Origin: Leptolyngbya sp. FACHB-261
GTDB taxonomy: Bacteria; Cyanobacteriota; Cyanobacteriia; FACHB-261
Length of the DNA: 64,000 bases
Assembly: GCF_014696065.1 (NCBI RefSeq)
Contig: NZ_JACJPL010000015.1
Span: forward strand, 186,001-250,000
Direction: 5' to 3'
Shown here: one piece after another, positions 53,931 through 62,236 of the stretch
Layout of the letters: each line of letters begins with the position of its first letter
Position numbering within the stretch: position 1 is the stretch's first letter
Notes under the pieces: generated by a model
Database searches by the model: none
What the model was told of the DNA's origin: nothing
Seen by the model: only the letters and a program-made list of their open reading frames with translations
Position numbers and translations under genes: made by a program

Positions 53931-55307
53931 ATGCTCACTGTGATCAATCCCGCTAGCGAGAAGGTGTTGGTGCAGTTACCCGAAGACGACGCAGTTTCAG
54001 TGGCTAACAAAGTCGTTCAGGCTAAAGCAGCTCAGCCTATATGGGCAGCTTGTTCCTACAGAGAGCGAGCTCAGGCTATTGAGCGATTTAGCCAATTACT
54101 GAGTGAGCAAGCCGGTGACCTGGCAGCAACCTTAACCGCAGAGACGGGCAAGCCAATCACACAAGCCCGTGCTGAAGTTCGCACCACAGCTAGTCGCGTC
54201 GCTTTTTTCTTGGAGCAAGCTGAGCGCGTCTTAGCTCCCGAGACGGTCCTAGCCGATGCTGAGCTGGGATTGCAAGAGCAGATCACTCACGAGCCGCTGG
54301 GGATAATCGCCAATATTTCAGCCTGGAACTATCCCTACTTTGTCGGCAGTAACGTCTTCATTCCCGCCCTGCTGGCAGGCAATGCTGTTCTCTATAAACC
54401 ATCTGAATATGCCTCACTAACTGGACGCTCGATTGCTGCGCTAATGCAAGCGGCAGGTGTGCCGGAGGGTATTTTTCAGACCGTGCTTGGCGATGGCAAG
54501 GTTGGAGCGCTGCTGCTTGACCACCCACTGAATGGGGTGTTTTTCACCGGCTCCTACACGACAGGCAGCAAAATCGCTGTCGCCGCAGCGAAGCACCTGA
54601 TGAAGGTGCAACTGGAATTGGGGGGTAAGGATGCAGCCTACATTTGCGATGACGTCAGTGTTCAGACAGTGGCTGGGGCCGTTGCCGATGGCGCCTTCTA
54701 CAATACCGGCCAAAGTTGCTGCGCCCTGGAGCGCATCTACGTGCATGAAGCCGTCTATGAGGCATTCGTTGAGGCATTTCTGACTACGGTGCAGGGTTTT
54801 CAAGTTGGCGACCCCAATCACGACGAGACCTACATCGGTCCGCTGGCACGTTCAGCTCAGTTGACGGTTCTAGAGGCGCAAGTGAGCGATGCTCTAGCCC
54901 AAGGAGCAACACTGCTATGTGGCGGCAAGCGTTTGCCACGAACCGGCTTCTTCTTCGCGCCTACGGTGCTGGTTGCGGTGAACCACTCGATGAGCGTGAT
55001 GCGCGATGAGAGCTTTGGACCGGTGATTGGCATCCAGAAGGTCAAGGACGATGCTGAAGCCGCTCAGTTGATGGCAGATACGCCCTACGGCCTAACGGCA
55101 AGTGTCTATACCGCTGAGCGAACTAGAGCAGAACGAATTTTAAGCCAACTCAATACCGGCACAGCCTACTGGAACTGTTGCGACCGGGTTAGCCCCCGCT
55201 TGCCTTGGTCCGGTCGGGGTCATTCGGGCCAAGGTCTCACTCTCTCCACCTATGGCATTCAGACCTTTACGCAACCCAAGGCTTGGCATTTCAAGGCTTG
55301 GCTTTGA
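53931..55307 (+). CDS. NAD-dependent aldehyde dehydrogenase
   Basis: A 458-residue enzyme of the ALDH superfamily. Motifs: ISAWNYPYFVGSNVFIPALLAG, the NAD-binding FTGSYTTGSKIA, the catalytic Glu in LELGGKDAAY and the catalytic Cys in NTGQSCCALERIYV. It oxidises an aldehyde to a carboxylic acid with NAD(P). It lacks the extra Gly-loop of some groups and fits the succinate-semialdehyde/general ALDH class; the natural aldehyde is unknown. It is 204 bp after the small gene at 53560 and 700 bp after an alcohol dehydrogenase, and convergent with the STAND gene. Confidence 0.93.
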   Translation: MLTVINPASEKVLVQLPEDDAVSVANKVVQAKAAQPIWAACSYRERAQAIERFSQLLSEQAGDLAATLTAETGKPITQARAEVRTTASRVAFFLEQAERVLAPETVLADAELGLQEQITHEPLGIIANISAWNYPYFVGSNVFIPALLAGNAVLYKPSEYASLTGRSIAALMQAAGVPEGIFQTVLGDGKVGALLLDHPLNGVFFTGSYTTGSKIAVAAAKHLMKVQLELGGKDAAYICDDVSVQTVAGAVADGAFYNTGQSCCALERIYVHEAVYEAFVEAFLTTVQGFQVGDPNHDETYIGPLARSAQLTVLEAQVSDALAQGATLLCGGKRLPRTGFFFAPTVLVAVNHSMSVMRDESFGPVIGIQKVKDDAEAAQLMADTPYGLTASVYTAERTRAERILSQLNTGTAYWNCCDRVSPRLPWSGRGHSGQGLTLSTYGIQTFTQPKAWHFKAWL

Positions 55308-55372
55308 GCAGGTCATGAGGCAGTCGAGCCTGGGCGCACCTCTCTAGCTCAGCTGCCCCACGACCTGCTCTA

Positions 55373-55392
55373 TCTGGATCTCTCTGGATCTA
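55373..55392. repeat. 10-bp tandem duplication between convergent genes
   Basis: TCTGGATCTC followed by TCTGGATCTA (9 of 10 bases identical), between the aldehyde dehydrogenase and STAND genes. Confidence 0.6.
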
Positions 55393-55395
55393 GCT

Positions 55396-57465
55396 CTAGC
55401 CAATCTCCTGGTGCCAGAGCAAGTCTGCAACCTGGGACATGCCAGTCTTGAGGTGGCGACGGAAGGTGCTGAAAGGCAAGTCGAGTAGCTCAGCTGCCTG
55501 CTCCTGGGTGGGGGCAGGCTGAAGATAGGCTCGGTGCAATGCCCGGTAACATTTGGCCTCTCGGGGCGAGCTTTGCAAGGACTCACAGGCCGACTGAATC
55601 AGTTGGCGCAAGACCGCAATGCGCTCAGCTACATCCGTCTGAGCCGGAACTTGCTCCATCACCAACCGCGACTGCAACAGAGGATTGTTGCGCAAAGCAT
55701 CGGCCCGGGCAAAATTGCGCAGGGCTTCGCGCACAGCCTCCACAAAAGCAGGCTGACTGAGCACCATCAGAGGCATACTTACCTCTGGAGTCGCGGTCGC
55801 TTGCACCGAGGCAGCAATCTCCCGTTGCGCCAATAACGCCTGCCAGGCCATCGGTGGCACCGCACGCCAGTCGTGGCCATACATGCCGTAATGCCGCTCA
55901 CCCACGCTAAAGTCTGCTTCTGGCAGACGAGCCAGGTCAGCGTAGTTGAACATCGCAGCCCAGAAATCGGGTTCTGCACAGGAGAAAAAGGTAAAGGCTA
56001 GCCCTGCAGTCGTGCGGTGATATTGCACGAAATGAATGAAAATCAAGCTTTGAATCGGGGAAACAGCCTGATAGGTATCGGCAGCCAACCAGAAGCGCAG
56101 CAGAGTTGCGCCTTCGCCAGCTCGCAAGGGGGTGTGGTTTTGCAGATAGTCCCAGGCAGTTTGAGCCGCGGGATCGACACTGCGCTCCTCAGGCGTGGTC
56201 TGGTTCAGGGCCAGCATCATGACGAAGCCAACCGGGGCAGTGCCTTCGCCGTCTCGAAATACCAGCACACTGTAGGGTTGCCGAGCCAGCCAATGGGCAG
56301 CCAGCTGAGCTGATGCCTCCCCCTCATGGGCTGCTACCATGCTGACTAGAATTGGTGGGTCACCTTCACGCAGGCGGTCGGTCAGCAGCGTGCTGCTTTC
56401 ATGCCAGGTGAAGCGCGGACGCACCGCAGGGTTATCGCGGTGCAGGAAGATGTAATCGAACAGGGTGCTGTGCTGCTCTTGTCCCCGCGTTTGCTCTAGG
56501 CGGCTGGTGTAATAGGTGCGAGCCCGCAGGTGCAACTCGGTGTACCAGTCAGGATTGCGCCAGCGCAGATCAGCGATCAGCACTTCGCGGGCTAGATCGT
56601 GGGGGAATAGCCCTGAGCGTCCAGCCTCAATGAACGATAGACTTCGCAACCACTGGAATAGCTCGTGAACTTCTGGCAGCCCCAGCATCTCTGCTAGCAA
56701 GGTTTCAGTAGTCAGTCGGGCCAGAGCGCAGGCTTCTAAGGCAATGCGATGAGCGGGACTGGGCAATTCCAGCACAAAGCGGGCCAGGAGAGTTCTGACC
56801 ACATCCGGCGCAGCTTCCGGCTGAAAGTGCAAGTCCTGGCCCTGAGCAAATACGTCAGCCACCAGCGACAGTGCTAGGGGATGGCCGTGCGTAAATTCCA
56901 AAACCCCTTGGTGCTCAGCCGATGGCACCTCGCGTCGAGTCAGGTAAGCCCGGCTCTCTTCGGGGCTCAAATTGCGCAGGGGCACAACTTGCACAATGGC
57001 TTGCCAACCCGGATCACTCCGCCAAGCCGAAGTCGGCGCGTGGCGACCGGCTAGGACAATCAGTGCCTGGGCAGGCAGTTGAGGCAGAAATTCATCGCGC
57101 AACCAGTCGTCGAGGCGGTCGATGAGTTCGTAGGTATCAACAAGAATGACCTGTCGGCTTGAGCCAGTGAGCTCAGGTGGGGCTGAACTCATGACAGCTT
57201 TTACTGCCTTCAAGAAGGAGTCAGGTGAAGCTTCTAGGTTACGGGCGTCTACATAAAAGGCGGGAACCTGAGCCTGCTCGCACAGGCGCACAAACTCACG
57301 CAGCAATGTCGTCTTACCGACACCACCAGGGCCGAAGACATGCAATACATGAAAAGGTAGCTCTGCTGCCACCAAGGCTGATTGGAATAACTGCCGCTCT
57401 AGGGCACGCCCGACGAATCGCTGATGGCGTTCTGCCCGTAGACGCTCTGCCAGGGACAAGGACAT
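55396..57465 (-). CDS. STAND-type ATPase with C-terminal HTH
   Basis: A 689-residue protein. A P-loop domain (about 1-290; Walker A GPGGVGKTTL, Walker B VILVDTYE) is followed by a helical region, a middle domain of about 160 residues (around 360-520) that resembles a GNAT-like fold (SVLVFRDGEGTAPVGFVMML), and a C-terminal helix-turn-helix (AAELLDLPFSTFRRHLKTGMSQV, about 655-680) of the sigma-70 region 4/LuxR-like kind. This is the layout of a STAND signal-transduction ATPase acting as a transcription regulator. The ATG at 57465 is preferred because AAGG lies 6 bases before it. It follows the sugar transporter genes on the same strand and is the best candidate to control them; neither that nor the GNAT assignment is proven. 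Confidence 0.72.
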   Translation of the reverse strand: MSLSLAERLRAERHQRFVGRALERQLFQSALVAAELPFHVLHVFGPGGVGKTTLLREFVRLCEQAQVPAFYVDARNLEASPDSFLKAVKAVMSSAPPELTGSSRQVILVDTYELIDRLDDWLRDEFLPQLPAQALIVLAGRHAPTSAWRSDPGWQAIVQVVPLRNLSPEESRAYLTRREVPSAEHQGVLEFTHGHPLALSLVADVFAQGQDLHFQPEAAPDVVRTLLARFVLELPSPAHRIALEACALARLTTETLLAEMLGLPEVHELFQWLRSLSFIEAGRSGLFPHDLAREVLIADLRWRNPDWYTELHLRARTYYTSRLEQTRGQEQHSTLFDYIFLHRDNPAVRPRFTWHESSTLLTDRLREGDPPILVSMVAAHEGEASAQLAAHWLARQPYSVLVFRDGEGTAPVGFVMMLALNQTTPEERSVDPAAQTAWDYLQNHTPLRAGEGATLLRFWLAADTYQAVSPIQSLIFIHFVQYHRTTAGLAFTFFSCAEPDFWAAMFNYADLARLPEADFSVGERHYGMYGHDWRAVPPMAWQALLAQREIAASVQATATPEVSMPLMVLSQPAFVEAVREALRNFARADALRNNPLLQSRLVMEQVPAQTDVAERIAVLRQLIQSACESLQSSPREAKCYRALHRAYLQPAPTQEQAAELLDLPFSTFRRHLKTGMSQVADLLWHQEIG

Positions 57466-57653
57466 GGGCATCCTTCAGTGTGAGGAACTCAGGTACGAGG
57501 AACTTAGGTGTGACAACGAGGCCACCATACCTATGCATCCCCTAGACTAGCTTCCACCTACGGATTTGCTGGCTTCCTTCAGCTTCTATTCCAAATACTG
57601 AATATTTGCTACTACGTAGCCGATACCTGATAGCCAATACTGAGATGAGTTGC

Positions 57654-58754
57654 TCAGGCAGCGCCAACCTGTGCGCTGACCTCGCTGCCAACCCGTACCC
57701 CTGACTCACTATCAAACCAGTGTATGTGTTCAGAGGGCAAGGCAACGGTTGCAGTTTCTACACTCCAGTCTCGATCGGCGGGGAGTAGAAAACGCAGGCT
57801 ATGGTCGCTCTGCCGATCTTGCTGGAATTTGAGCGTAATCAGGTTATGCATGCCCAGAGGTTCCACCAGTTGCACCGTGCCATGCACGGTTAGGGTATCG
57901 CCAGGATCGGCTAGGCGCACGTGCTCGGGTCGGATACCCAGGACGATTTGCTGAGCCCGATGCTGGCCGGGCAGTGGGATGCGGCGTTCGCCTAGCAGCG
58001 CGTAATTGCCTTCACAGGGAATGGTCAGGAAGTTCATCTGAGGACTGCCGACGAAACCAGCGACAAAGCGGCTAGCCGGATGGGAGTAAATGCGCTTGGG
58101 CGGGTCGAGTTGCTGCAAGTAACCGTCGTTGAACACTGCGACCTTAGTTGAGAGGGTCATGGCCTCGGTCTGGTCGTGGGTTACATAGACAACCGGCGCT
58201 TTCTGCGCTTCGAACAGTTGCTTGAGTTCAGCCCGCACATGTTCCCGCAATAAAGCATCGAGATTGCTCAACGGCTCATCAAGCAAAAAGATATCGGGCT
58301 TGCGCACCAGGGTGCGTCCCAGAGCGACGCGTTGACGTTGGCCGCCAGAGAGCTGACCGGGTTTGCGCTTGAGCAGTTCGTTGAGACCGAGCAACCCAGC
58401 CACTTCGTCCACCCGTTGATGAATCTCGCCACGAGTCATGCCACGCAGCTTGAGCCCAGCTGCGATGTTCTCGTAAACGGTCATGTGCGGATAGAGCGCA
58501 TAACTCTGGAAGACCATGGCAATGTTGCGGTGACCAGGATCAACGTTATTGACGTTGCGACCGCCAATCAACACGTTGCCCGCGGTTGGTTGCTCTAGTC
58601 CGGCAATTAGGCGCAGAGTTGTGGATTTGCCACAGCCGGAGGGCCCCAGTAGGGTCAAGAATTCGCCATCTTCGACGCTGAGGCTGACGTCTTTAACTGG
58701 AATCGTGGTTGGGTTATATGCTTTTCTGACGCTTTGTAGTTCGAGTTTAGCCAT
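57654..58754 (-). CDS. Sugar ABC transporter ATP-binding protein (MalK/UgpC/GgtA type)
   Basis: A 366-residue ATPase: Walker [10 protein letters not shown], signature LSGGQRQRVALGRTLVRKPDI, Walker B IFLLDEPLSNLDA, H loop YVTHDQTEAM, and the C-terminal regulatory OB domain found in sugar importers (GIRPEHVRLADPGDT). It powers the permease pair encoded next to it. The frame is open upstream, but ATG 58754 begins the usual MAKLELQ sequence. Spacing to the upstream permease gene is 7 bp, so one operon. The substrate class is oligosaccharide or glucosylglycerol, which ABC importers of this group (GgtABCD) take up in cyanobacteria; not proven here. Confidence 0.93.
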   Translation of the reverse strand: MAKLELQSVRKAYNPTTIPVKDVSLSVEDGEFLTLLGPSGCGKSTTLRLIAGLEQPTAGNVLIGGRNVNNVDPGHRNIAMVFQSYALYPHMTVYENIAAGLKLRGMTRGEIHQRVDEVAGLLGLNELLKRKPGQLSGGQRQRVALGRTLVRKPDIFLLDEPLSNLDALLREHVRAELKQLFEAQKAPVVYVTHDQTEAMTLSTKVAVFNDGYLQQLDPPKRIYSHPASRFVAGFVGSPQMNFLTIPCEGNYALLGERRIPLPGQHRAQQIVLGIRPEHVRLADPGDTLTVHGTVQLVEPLGMHNLITLKFQQDRQSDHSLRFLLPADRDWSVETATVALPSEHIHWFDSESGVRVGSEVSAQVGAA

Positions 58755-58761
58755 GATCTTT

Positions 58762-59634
58762 TTAACCTTTGACGGCTCCAGAAGTAAGACCTTGAACAAT
58801 TTGGCGTTGGAAAAATAGCACAAGCAAGACGAGCGGCAAAGTTCCGACCACCGTGGCTGCGGCCAGAGGACCATAGGGGATTTCAAAGGTTGAAGCGCCC
58901 CCCAACTGGGCAGCGCCTACCGGAATCGTTTTGAGCTCTTCGCGGGTCATAAAAGTGAGGGCGAAGATGAATTCATTCCAGGCGGAGATAAAGGTGAGAA
59001 TTCCTGTGGTTGCTAAGGCAGGTAGGGTCATCGGCAACACGATCTGAGTCAGCATTTGCCAGGTGTTGTAACCATCAACTTTGGCTGCATCTTCGAGATC
59101 TTTAGGCAACTGTTGAAAGAAGCTACGCATCACCAGAATTGTCAGAGGCAAATTAATCGCTGTGTAGGGAATGATCAGCGCCAGATAATTATTGGCTAGG
59201 CCCAAACGCTGCACAATTTCCAGTAGCCCCAAAAATACCAAGACATAGGGAAATAGGGTAACGACCAGGACGATCGCCAACAGGATTCTTTCCCCTTTCA
59301 AACGCAAACGGGCCAAAGCATAGGCCGCTGGCGACCCTAAACCCAAACACAGAATAGTTGAGATTAGAGAAACCAGGGCGCTGTTGAACATGTAGCTGAG
59401 AAAAGGCCGACGCCGAAACAGCTCTGTATAGTGCTGAAATGTATATTCCCTAGGAACGTAGACATTGGGAATAGCGGCGATATCTCGGTTAGTTTTAATT
59501 GAGGTTAGCAATTGCCAGAGAACCGGTCCCAGACAGAAAGCGACAACCAGTACAACACCCACACCGAGGATGATGTTGCGAATGGGCAAACCCTTAGCTT
59601 GGTTGCTGGACACAGGCTCATGAACAGTGGTCAT
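58762..59634 (-). CDS. Sugar ABC transporter permease (MalG/GgtD type)
   Basis: A 290-residue membrane permease with six hydrophobic helices and the coupling motif EDAAKVDGYNTWQMLTQIVLPM. It belongs to the MalG-like half of a sugar importer. The start ATG at 59634 follows the upstream permease gene by 12 bp. It works with the permease at 59647-60564 to make the membrane channel. The order binding protein-permease-permease-ATPase is the usual one. Solute is a sugar or sugar derivative. Confidence 0.93.
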   Translation of the reverse strand: MTTVHEPVSSNQAKGLPIRNIILGVGVVLVVAFCLGPVLWQLLTSIKTNRDIAAIPNVYVPREYTFQHYTELFRRRPFLSYMFNSALVSLISTILCLGLGSPAAYALARLRLKGERILLAIVLVVTLFPYVLVFLGLLEIVQRLGLANNYLALIIPYTAINLPLTILVMRSFFQQLPKDLEDAAKVDGYNTWQMLTQIVLPMTLPALATTGILTFISAWNEFIFALTFMTREELKTIPVGAAQLGGASTFEIPYGPLAAATVVGTLPLVLLVLFFQRQIVQGLTSGAVKG

Positions 59635-59646
59635 GGGTCACAACTC

Positions 59647-60564
59647 CTAGGTAGCGCCTGCTGCTCGGGCTCGGGCTCGGGACAGGGCAAACGTGGCCAG
59701 CGCCACAACGGCGACCAGTAGCACAAAGGTTACGACGACCAGGGCAGCACCATAGCCAAAGTCGAGATAGCGCATGACCGTGGCGTAGATGTATAGAGAA
59801 ATAGTCTCTGTGGCACCGCCCGGTCCACCGCCAGTCATCACCGCAATCAAGTCGAAGACGCCAAAGGCTTGGGCAAAGCGAAACAGCACAGCAATCAAGA
59901 TTTGCGGCATGAGCAGCGGCAAAGTGATGTTCCGAAAGCGTTGCCAACGACTCGCCCCATCAATGGCATAAGCCTCATACAAATCTTGAGGAATTGATTG
60001 TAAACCAGCCAACAACAAAATGCTGATGAAGGGCGTCGTTTTCCACACATCTGCCGCAATTACCGCCAGCATTGCCAGGTTTGGGTCGCCCAGCCAGTTG
60101 ATGCCTGCACCTGCTGGAATCGCACCGACCCGTCTGAGTAAATCGTTGACCACCCCGTATTGGTCATTGAAGATCCAGACCCAGGCTAAACCGATCAGGG
60201 CTGTAGGCAAAGCCCAGGGCAAAATAGCAATCGTGCGCACAATGCCTCGACCTTTAAAAGACTGATCGAGCACCAAGGCAATGCCTAAACCCAACAGCAT
60301 TTCCAGTATGACTGAGCCCAAGGTGAAGATTGTGGTGTTCCCCAGCGTTTGCCAAAAGCGCCCATCGGTTCCCAAACGGCTATAGTTATTGAGGCCCGAA
60401 TAAACAGGCTCTAGTTTGGTTGCCAGGTTCTCGGTAAATTGGCTCAGCCAAAAGGCCCGACCAATCGGATAGGCAAAGACCAACAGCAACAAAATCAGCG
60501 CAGGTAAAACAAGAACCCAGCCTATAATTTGTTCACGTGTGCGAATCGTGGTTTCAAATTTCAT
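59647..60564 (-). CDS. Sugar ABC transporter permease (MalF/GgtC type)
   Basis: A 305-residue membrane permease with the coupling motif YEAYAIDGASRWQRFRNITLPLL and helices across the length. It is the MalF-like partner of the next gene. Its start (60564) overlaps the stop of the binding-protein gene by 4 bases (ATGA), so translation is coupled. The N-terminus is short, lacking the extra MalF periplasmic domain. The name GgtC would be by family only. Confidence 0.93.
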   Translation of the reverse strand: MKFETTIRTREQIIGWVLVLPALILLLLVFAYPIGRAFWLSQFTENLATKLEPVYSGLNNYSRLGTDGRFWQTLGNTTIFTLGSVILEMLLGLGIALVLDQSFKGRGIVRTIAILPWALPTALIGLAWVWIFNDQYGVVNDLLRRVGAIPAGAGINWLGDPNLAMLAVIAADVWKTTPFISILLLAGLQSIPQDLYEAYAIDGASRWQRFRNITLPLLMPQILIAVLFRFAQAFGVFDLIAVMTGGGPGGATETISLYIYATVMRYLDFGYGAALVVVTFVLLVAVVALATFALSRARARAAGAT

Positions 60565-61883
60565 CCGGCAACTCCCTGAAAATTGCCAACCAGAGCTCTA
60601 GTTTCACGAGCCGCCCGCTGCATTGCTTCTTGTGAACTCAGCCTGCCACTAAAAGCAGCACTCAAATAGCGCTGCAAGATGTCAGACGCCTGCGCATATT
60701 GAGCGATTGGAGGACGCAATACTGCCTTGTCAGCCACCTGCAGTAAGTCAGGGAAGTAGCTGTATTTCTCAACGATTTGGGGGTCCGTAAACAGAGGTCG
60801 GCGGCTAGGCAAATAGCCAGTTTTAAGCGTGAAGTTCTTCTGGGTTTGCGCACTCGTGATGTACTGAATTGCTTTCCAGGCTTCCTTGGGGTGAGCACTA
60901 CTCTTCGAAATCCCAAATCCCCAACCACCTTTGCAAGCGCCACTGCGACCACCGGGTGCAGCCACCATTGGCTTGATTGCAAATTTGCCCCGGATTGGGG
61001 AATCTCCAGCATTGGCGAGAGGCACTGCATAGGGCCAGTTACGCATGAAGCCTGCCGCGCCACTTCTGAAGAAGCGCCAGACATCATCTTCGATGTAAGT
61101 CACCACGCCAGGTGGCGAAATGCGCTCCGTAATCGTTTCACGCAGAAAATCGACTGCTTTGATCGCCTCCGGTCGATCTAATCCGATCTCGTTGTTGTCG
61201 GGATTCACCCAGAAGCCCCCGAACCCTTCTAAAACCTCCACAAACATGGCCGCCGCACCTTCGTATTGGCGACCCTGCCAGAGATAGCCCCAGGGCGCAG
61301 CGCCTGTGGCCTGGATTTTTTTGGAAGTGGCGATCAAATCGGCGAAGGTATTGGGCGGCTGAGCACCAACTTGCTCCAGTAGGTCAGTTCGGTAGAAGAG
61401 CATGGCCGCATCAGTGCGGAAGGGCAGGCGATAGAGCCCGCCTTCGTAGCGTCCAGCTTCTACATCTGCCGGGAAGAAATCAGCTAAGTCTTGTGGCGAA
61501 ACCTGGTTAGACAAATCCTGTAACCAGCCAGCAGCGGCAAACTTAGGAGTCCAAACGACGTCCATGTAGACCAGATCGTAAGGAGATTTGCCCAGCAAAA
61601 AAGTGGAGGTGTAGAGGTTTTCTACCGAATCTGTGGCGTTTGGACCTTCGACTAAATTGAGGCGGATACCAAGATTTGCTGCTTCAAAGTCCTGAATGAT
61701 ATCGGTCCATTGTGAAGTTTCTAGCGCCTGAATTAACAGGTTCAGGGTAACAACGGGCCTCTGCGTCAGGGCAGGCAGAGCTATTAGTAAAGCACTCAGC
61801 AGAAACACAAGCAGTAGCTTAAACCTCCCAAGGAGGCTCCAGAATCTACTGAGCGGCTGCCTAAGTTTTATAAGCCAGCTCAT
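60561..61883 (-). CDS. Sugar ABC transporter substrate-binding protein
   Basis: A 440-residue extracellular solute-binding protein of family 1. The N-terminal 40 residues hold a signal/anchor helix (LLLVFLLSALLIALPALT) with no Cys lipobox. The mature part starts VVTLNLLIQALETSQWTDIIQDF, and conserved ligand-side segments are DLVYMDVVWTPKFAAAGWL and GGWGFGISKSSAHPKEAW. It captures a sugar outside the membrane and hands it to the two permeases. It is the first gene of the transport operon after the GH13 gene and 354 bp from it. Sugar specificity unknown. Confidence 0.92.
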   Translation of the reverse strand: MSWLIKLRQPLSRFWSLLGRFKLLLVFLLSALLIALPALTQRPVVTLNLLIQALETSQWTDIIQDFEAANLGIRLNLVEGPNATDSVENLYTSTFLLGKSPYDLVYMDVVWTPKFAAAGWLQDLSNQVSPQDLADFFPADVEAGRYEGGLYRLPFRTDAAMLFYRTDLLEQVGAQPPNTFADLIATSKKIQATGAAPWGYLWQGRQYEGAAAMFVEVLEGFGGFWVNPDNNEIGLDRPEAIKAVDFLRETITERISPPGVVTYIEDDVWRFFRSGAAGFMRNWPYAVPLANAGDSPIRGKFAIKPMVAAPGGRSGACKGGWGFGISKSSAHPKEAWKAIQYITSAQTQKNFTLKTGYLPSRRPLFTDPQIVEKYSYFPDLLQVADKAVLRPPIAQYAQASDILQRYLSAAFSGRLSSQEAMQRAARETRALVGNFQGVAG

Positions 61884-62236
61884 GGTATTAAAGGTGAGAG
61901 TTTTGGAATCTAAATTCGTTAGCTAAAGGCTATCACGGGATTTCGAGCTTTCTAGGCTACAAATTAATGACTGTAATTTAACTTAATACCTTCTTAGCTG
62001 GTTTAATGTTTAGCCTCTCTTAAGATATAGGAGCTTTTTAAGCGAGCTTACTGGAGATGTTGGATGTCATTAGAGCATCCACCTAGGGAGAGGTATTCAA
62101 TGTTACCGTTTCCTATGGTTTTGCTCCCAAATATTTGACTTTAAGACATTTAGACATTTTCTTAAGTTAGCCTAATCCAGGTTTTTAGATTGGGCTTTTG
62201 AATTGAAGTTCCAAGGAATTGAAAGTTCAAAATGCT
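61884..62236. other. Intergenic region with one hairpin
   Basis: About 350 bp between the binding-protein gene and the GH13 gene, both on the minus strand, so it should hold the promoter of the transport operon. A 9-bp stem with one G-T wobble occurs at 62169-62196, and a degenerate tandem repeat of about 16 bp (62200-62231). Neither has a clear T run on the minus strand. Confidence 0.45.

Noticed and set aside
62050-62100. Possible 10-codon leader peptide in front of the binding-protein region
   Set aside because: It is on the opposite strand to the transporter genes and has no ribosome site.
62169-62199. Terminator-like hairpin followed by TTTT on the plus strand
   Set aside because: No plus-strand gene lies upstream to be terminated, and on the minus strand no T run follows, so it was noted only as a hairpin.
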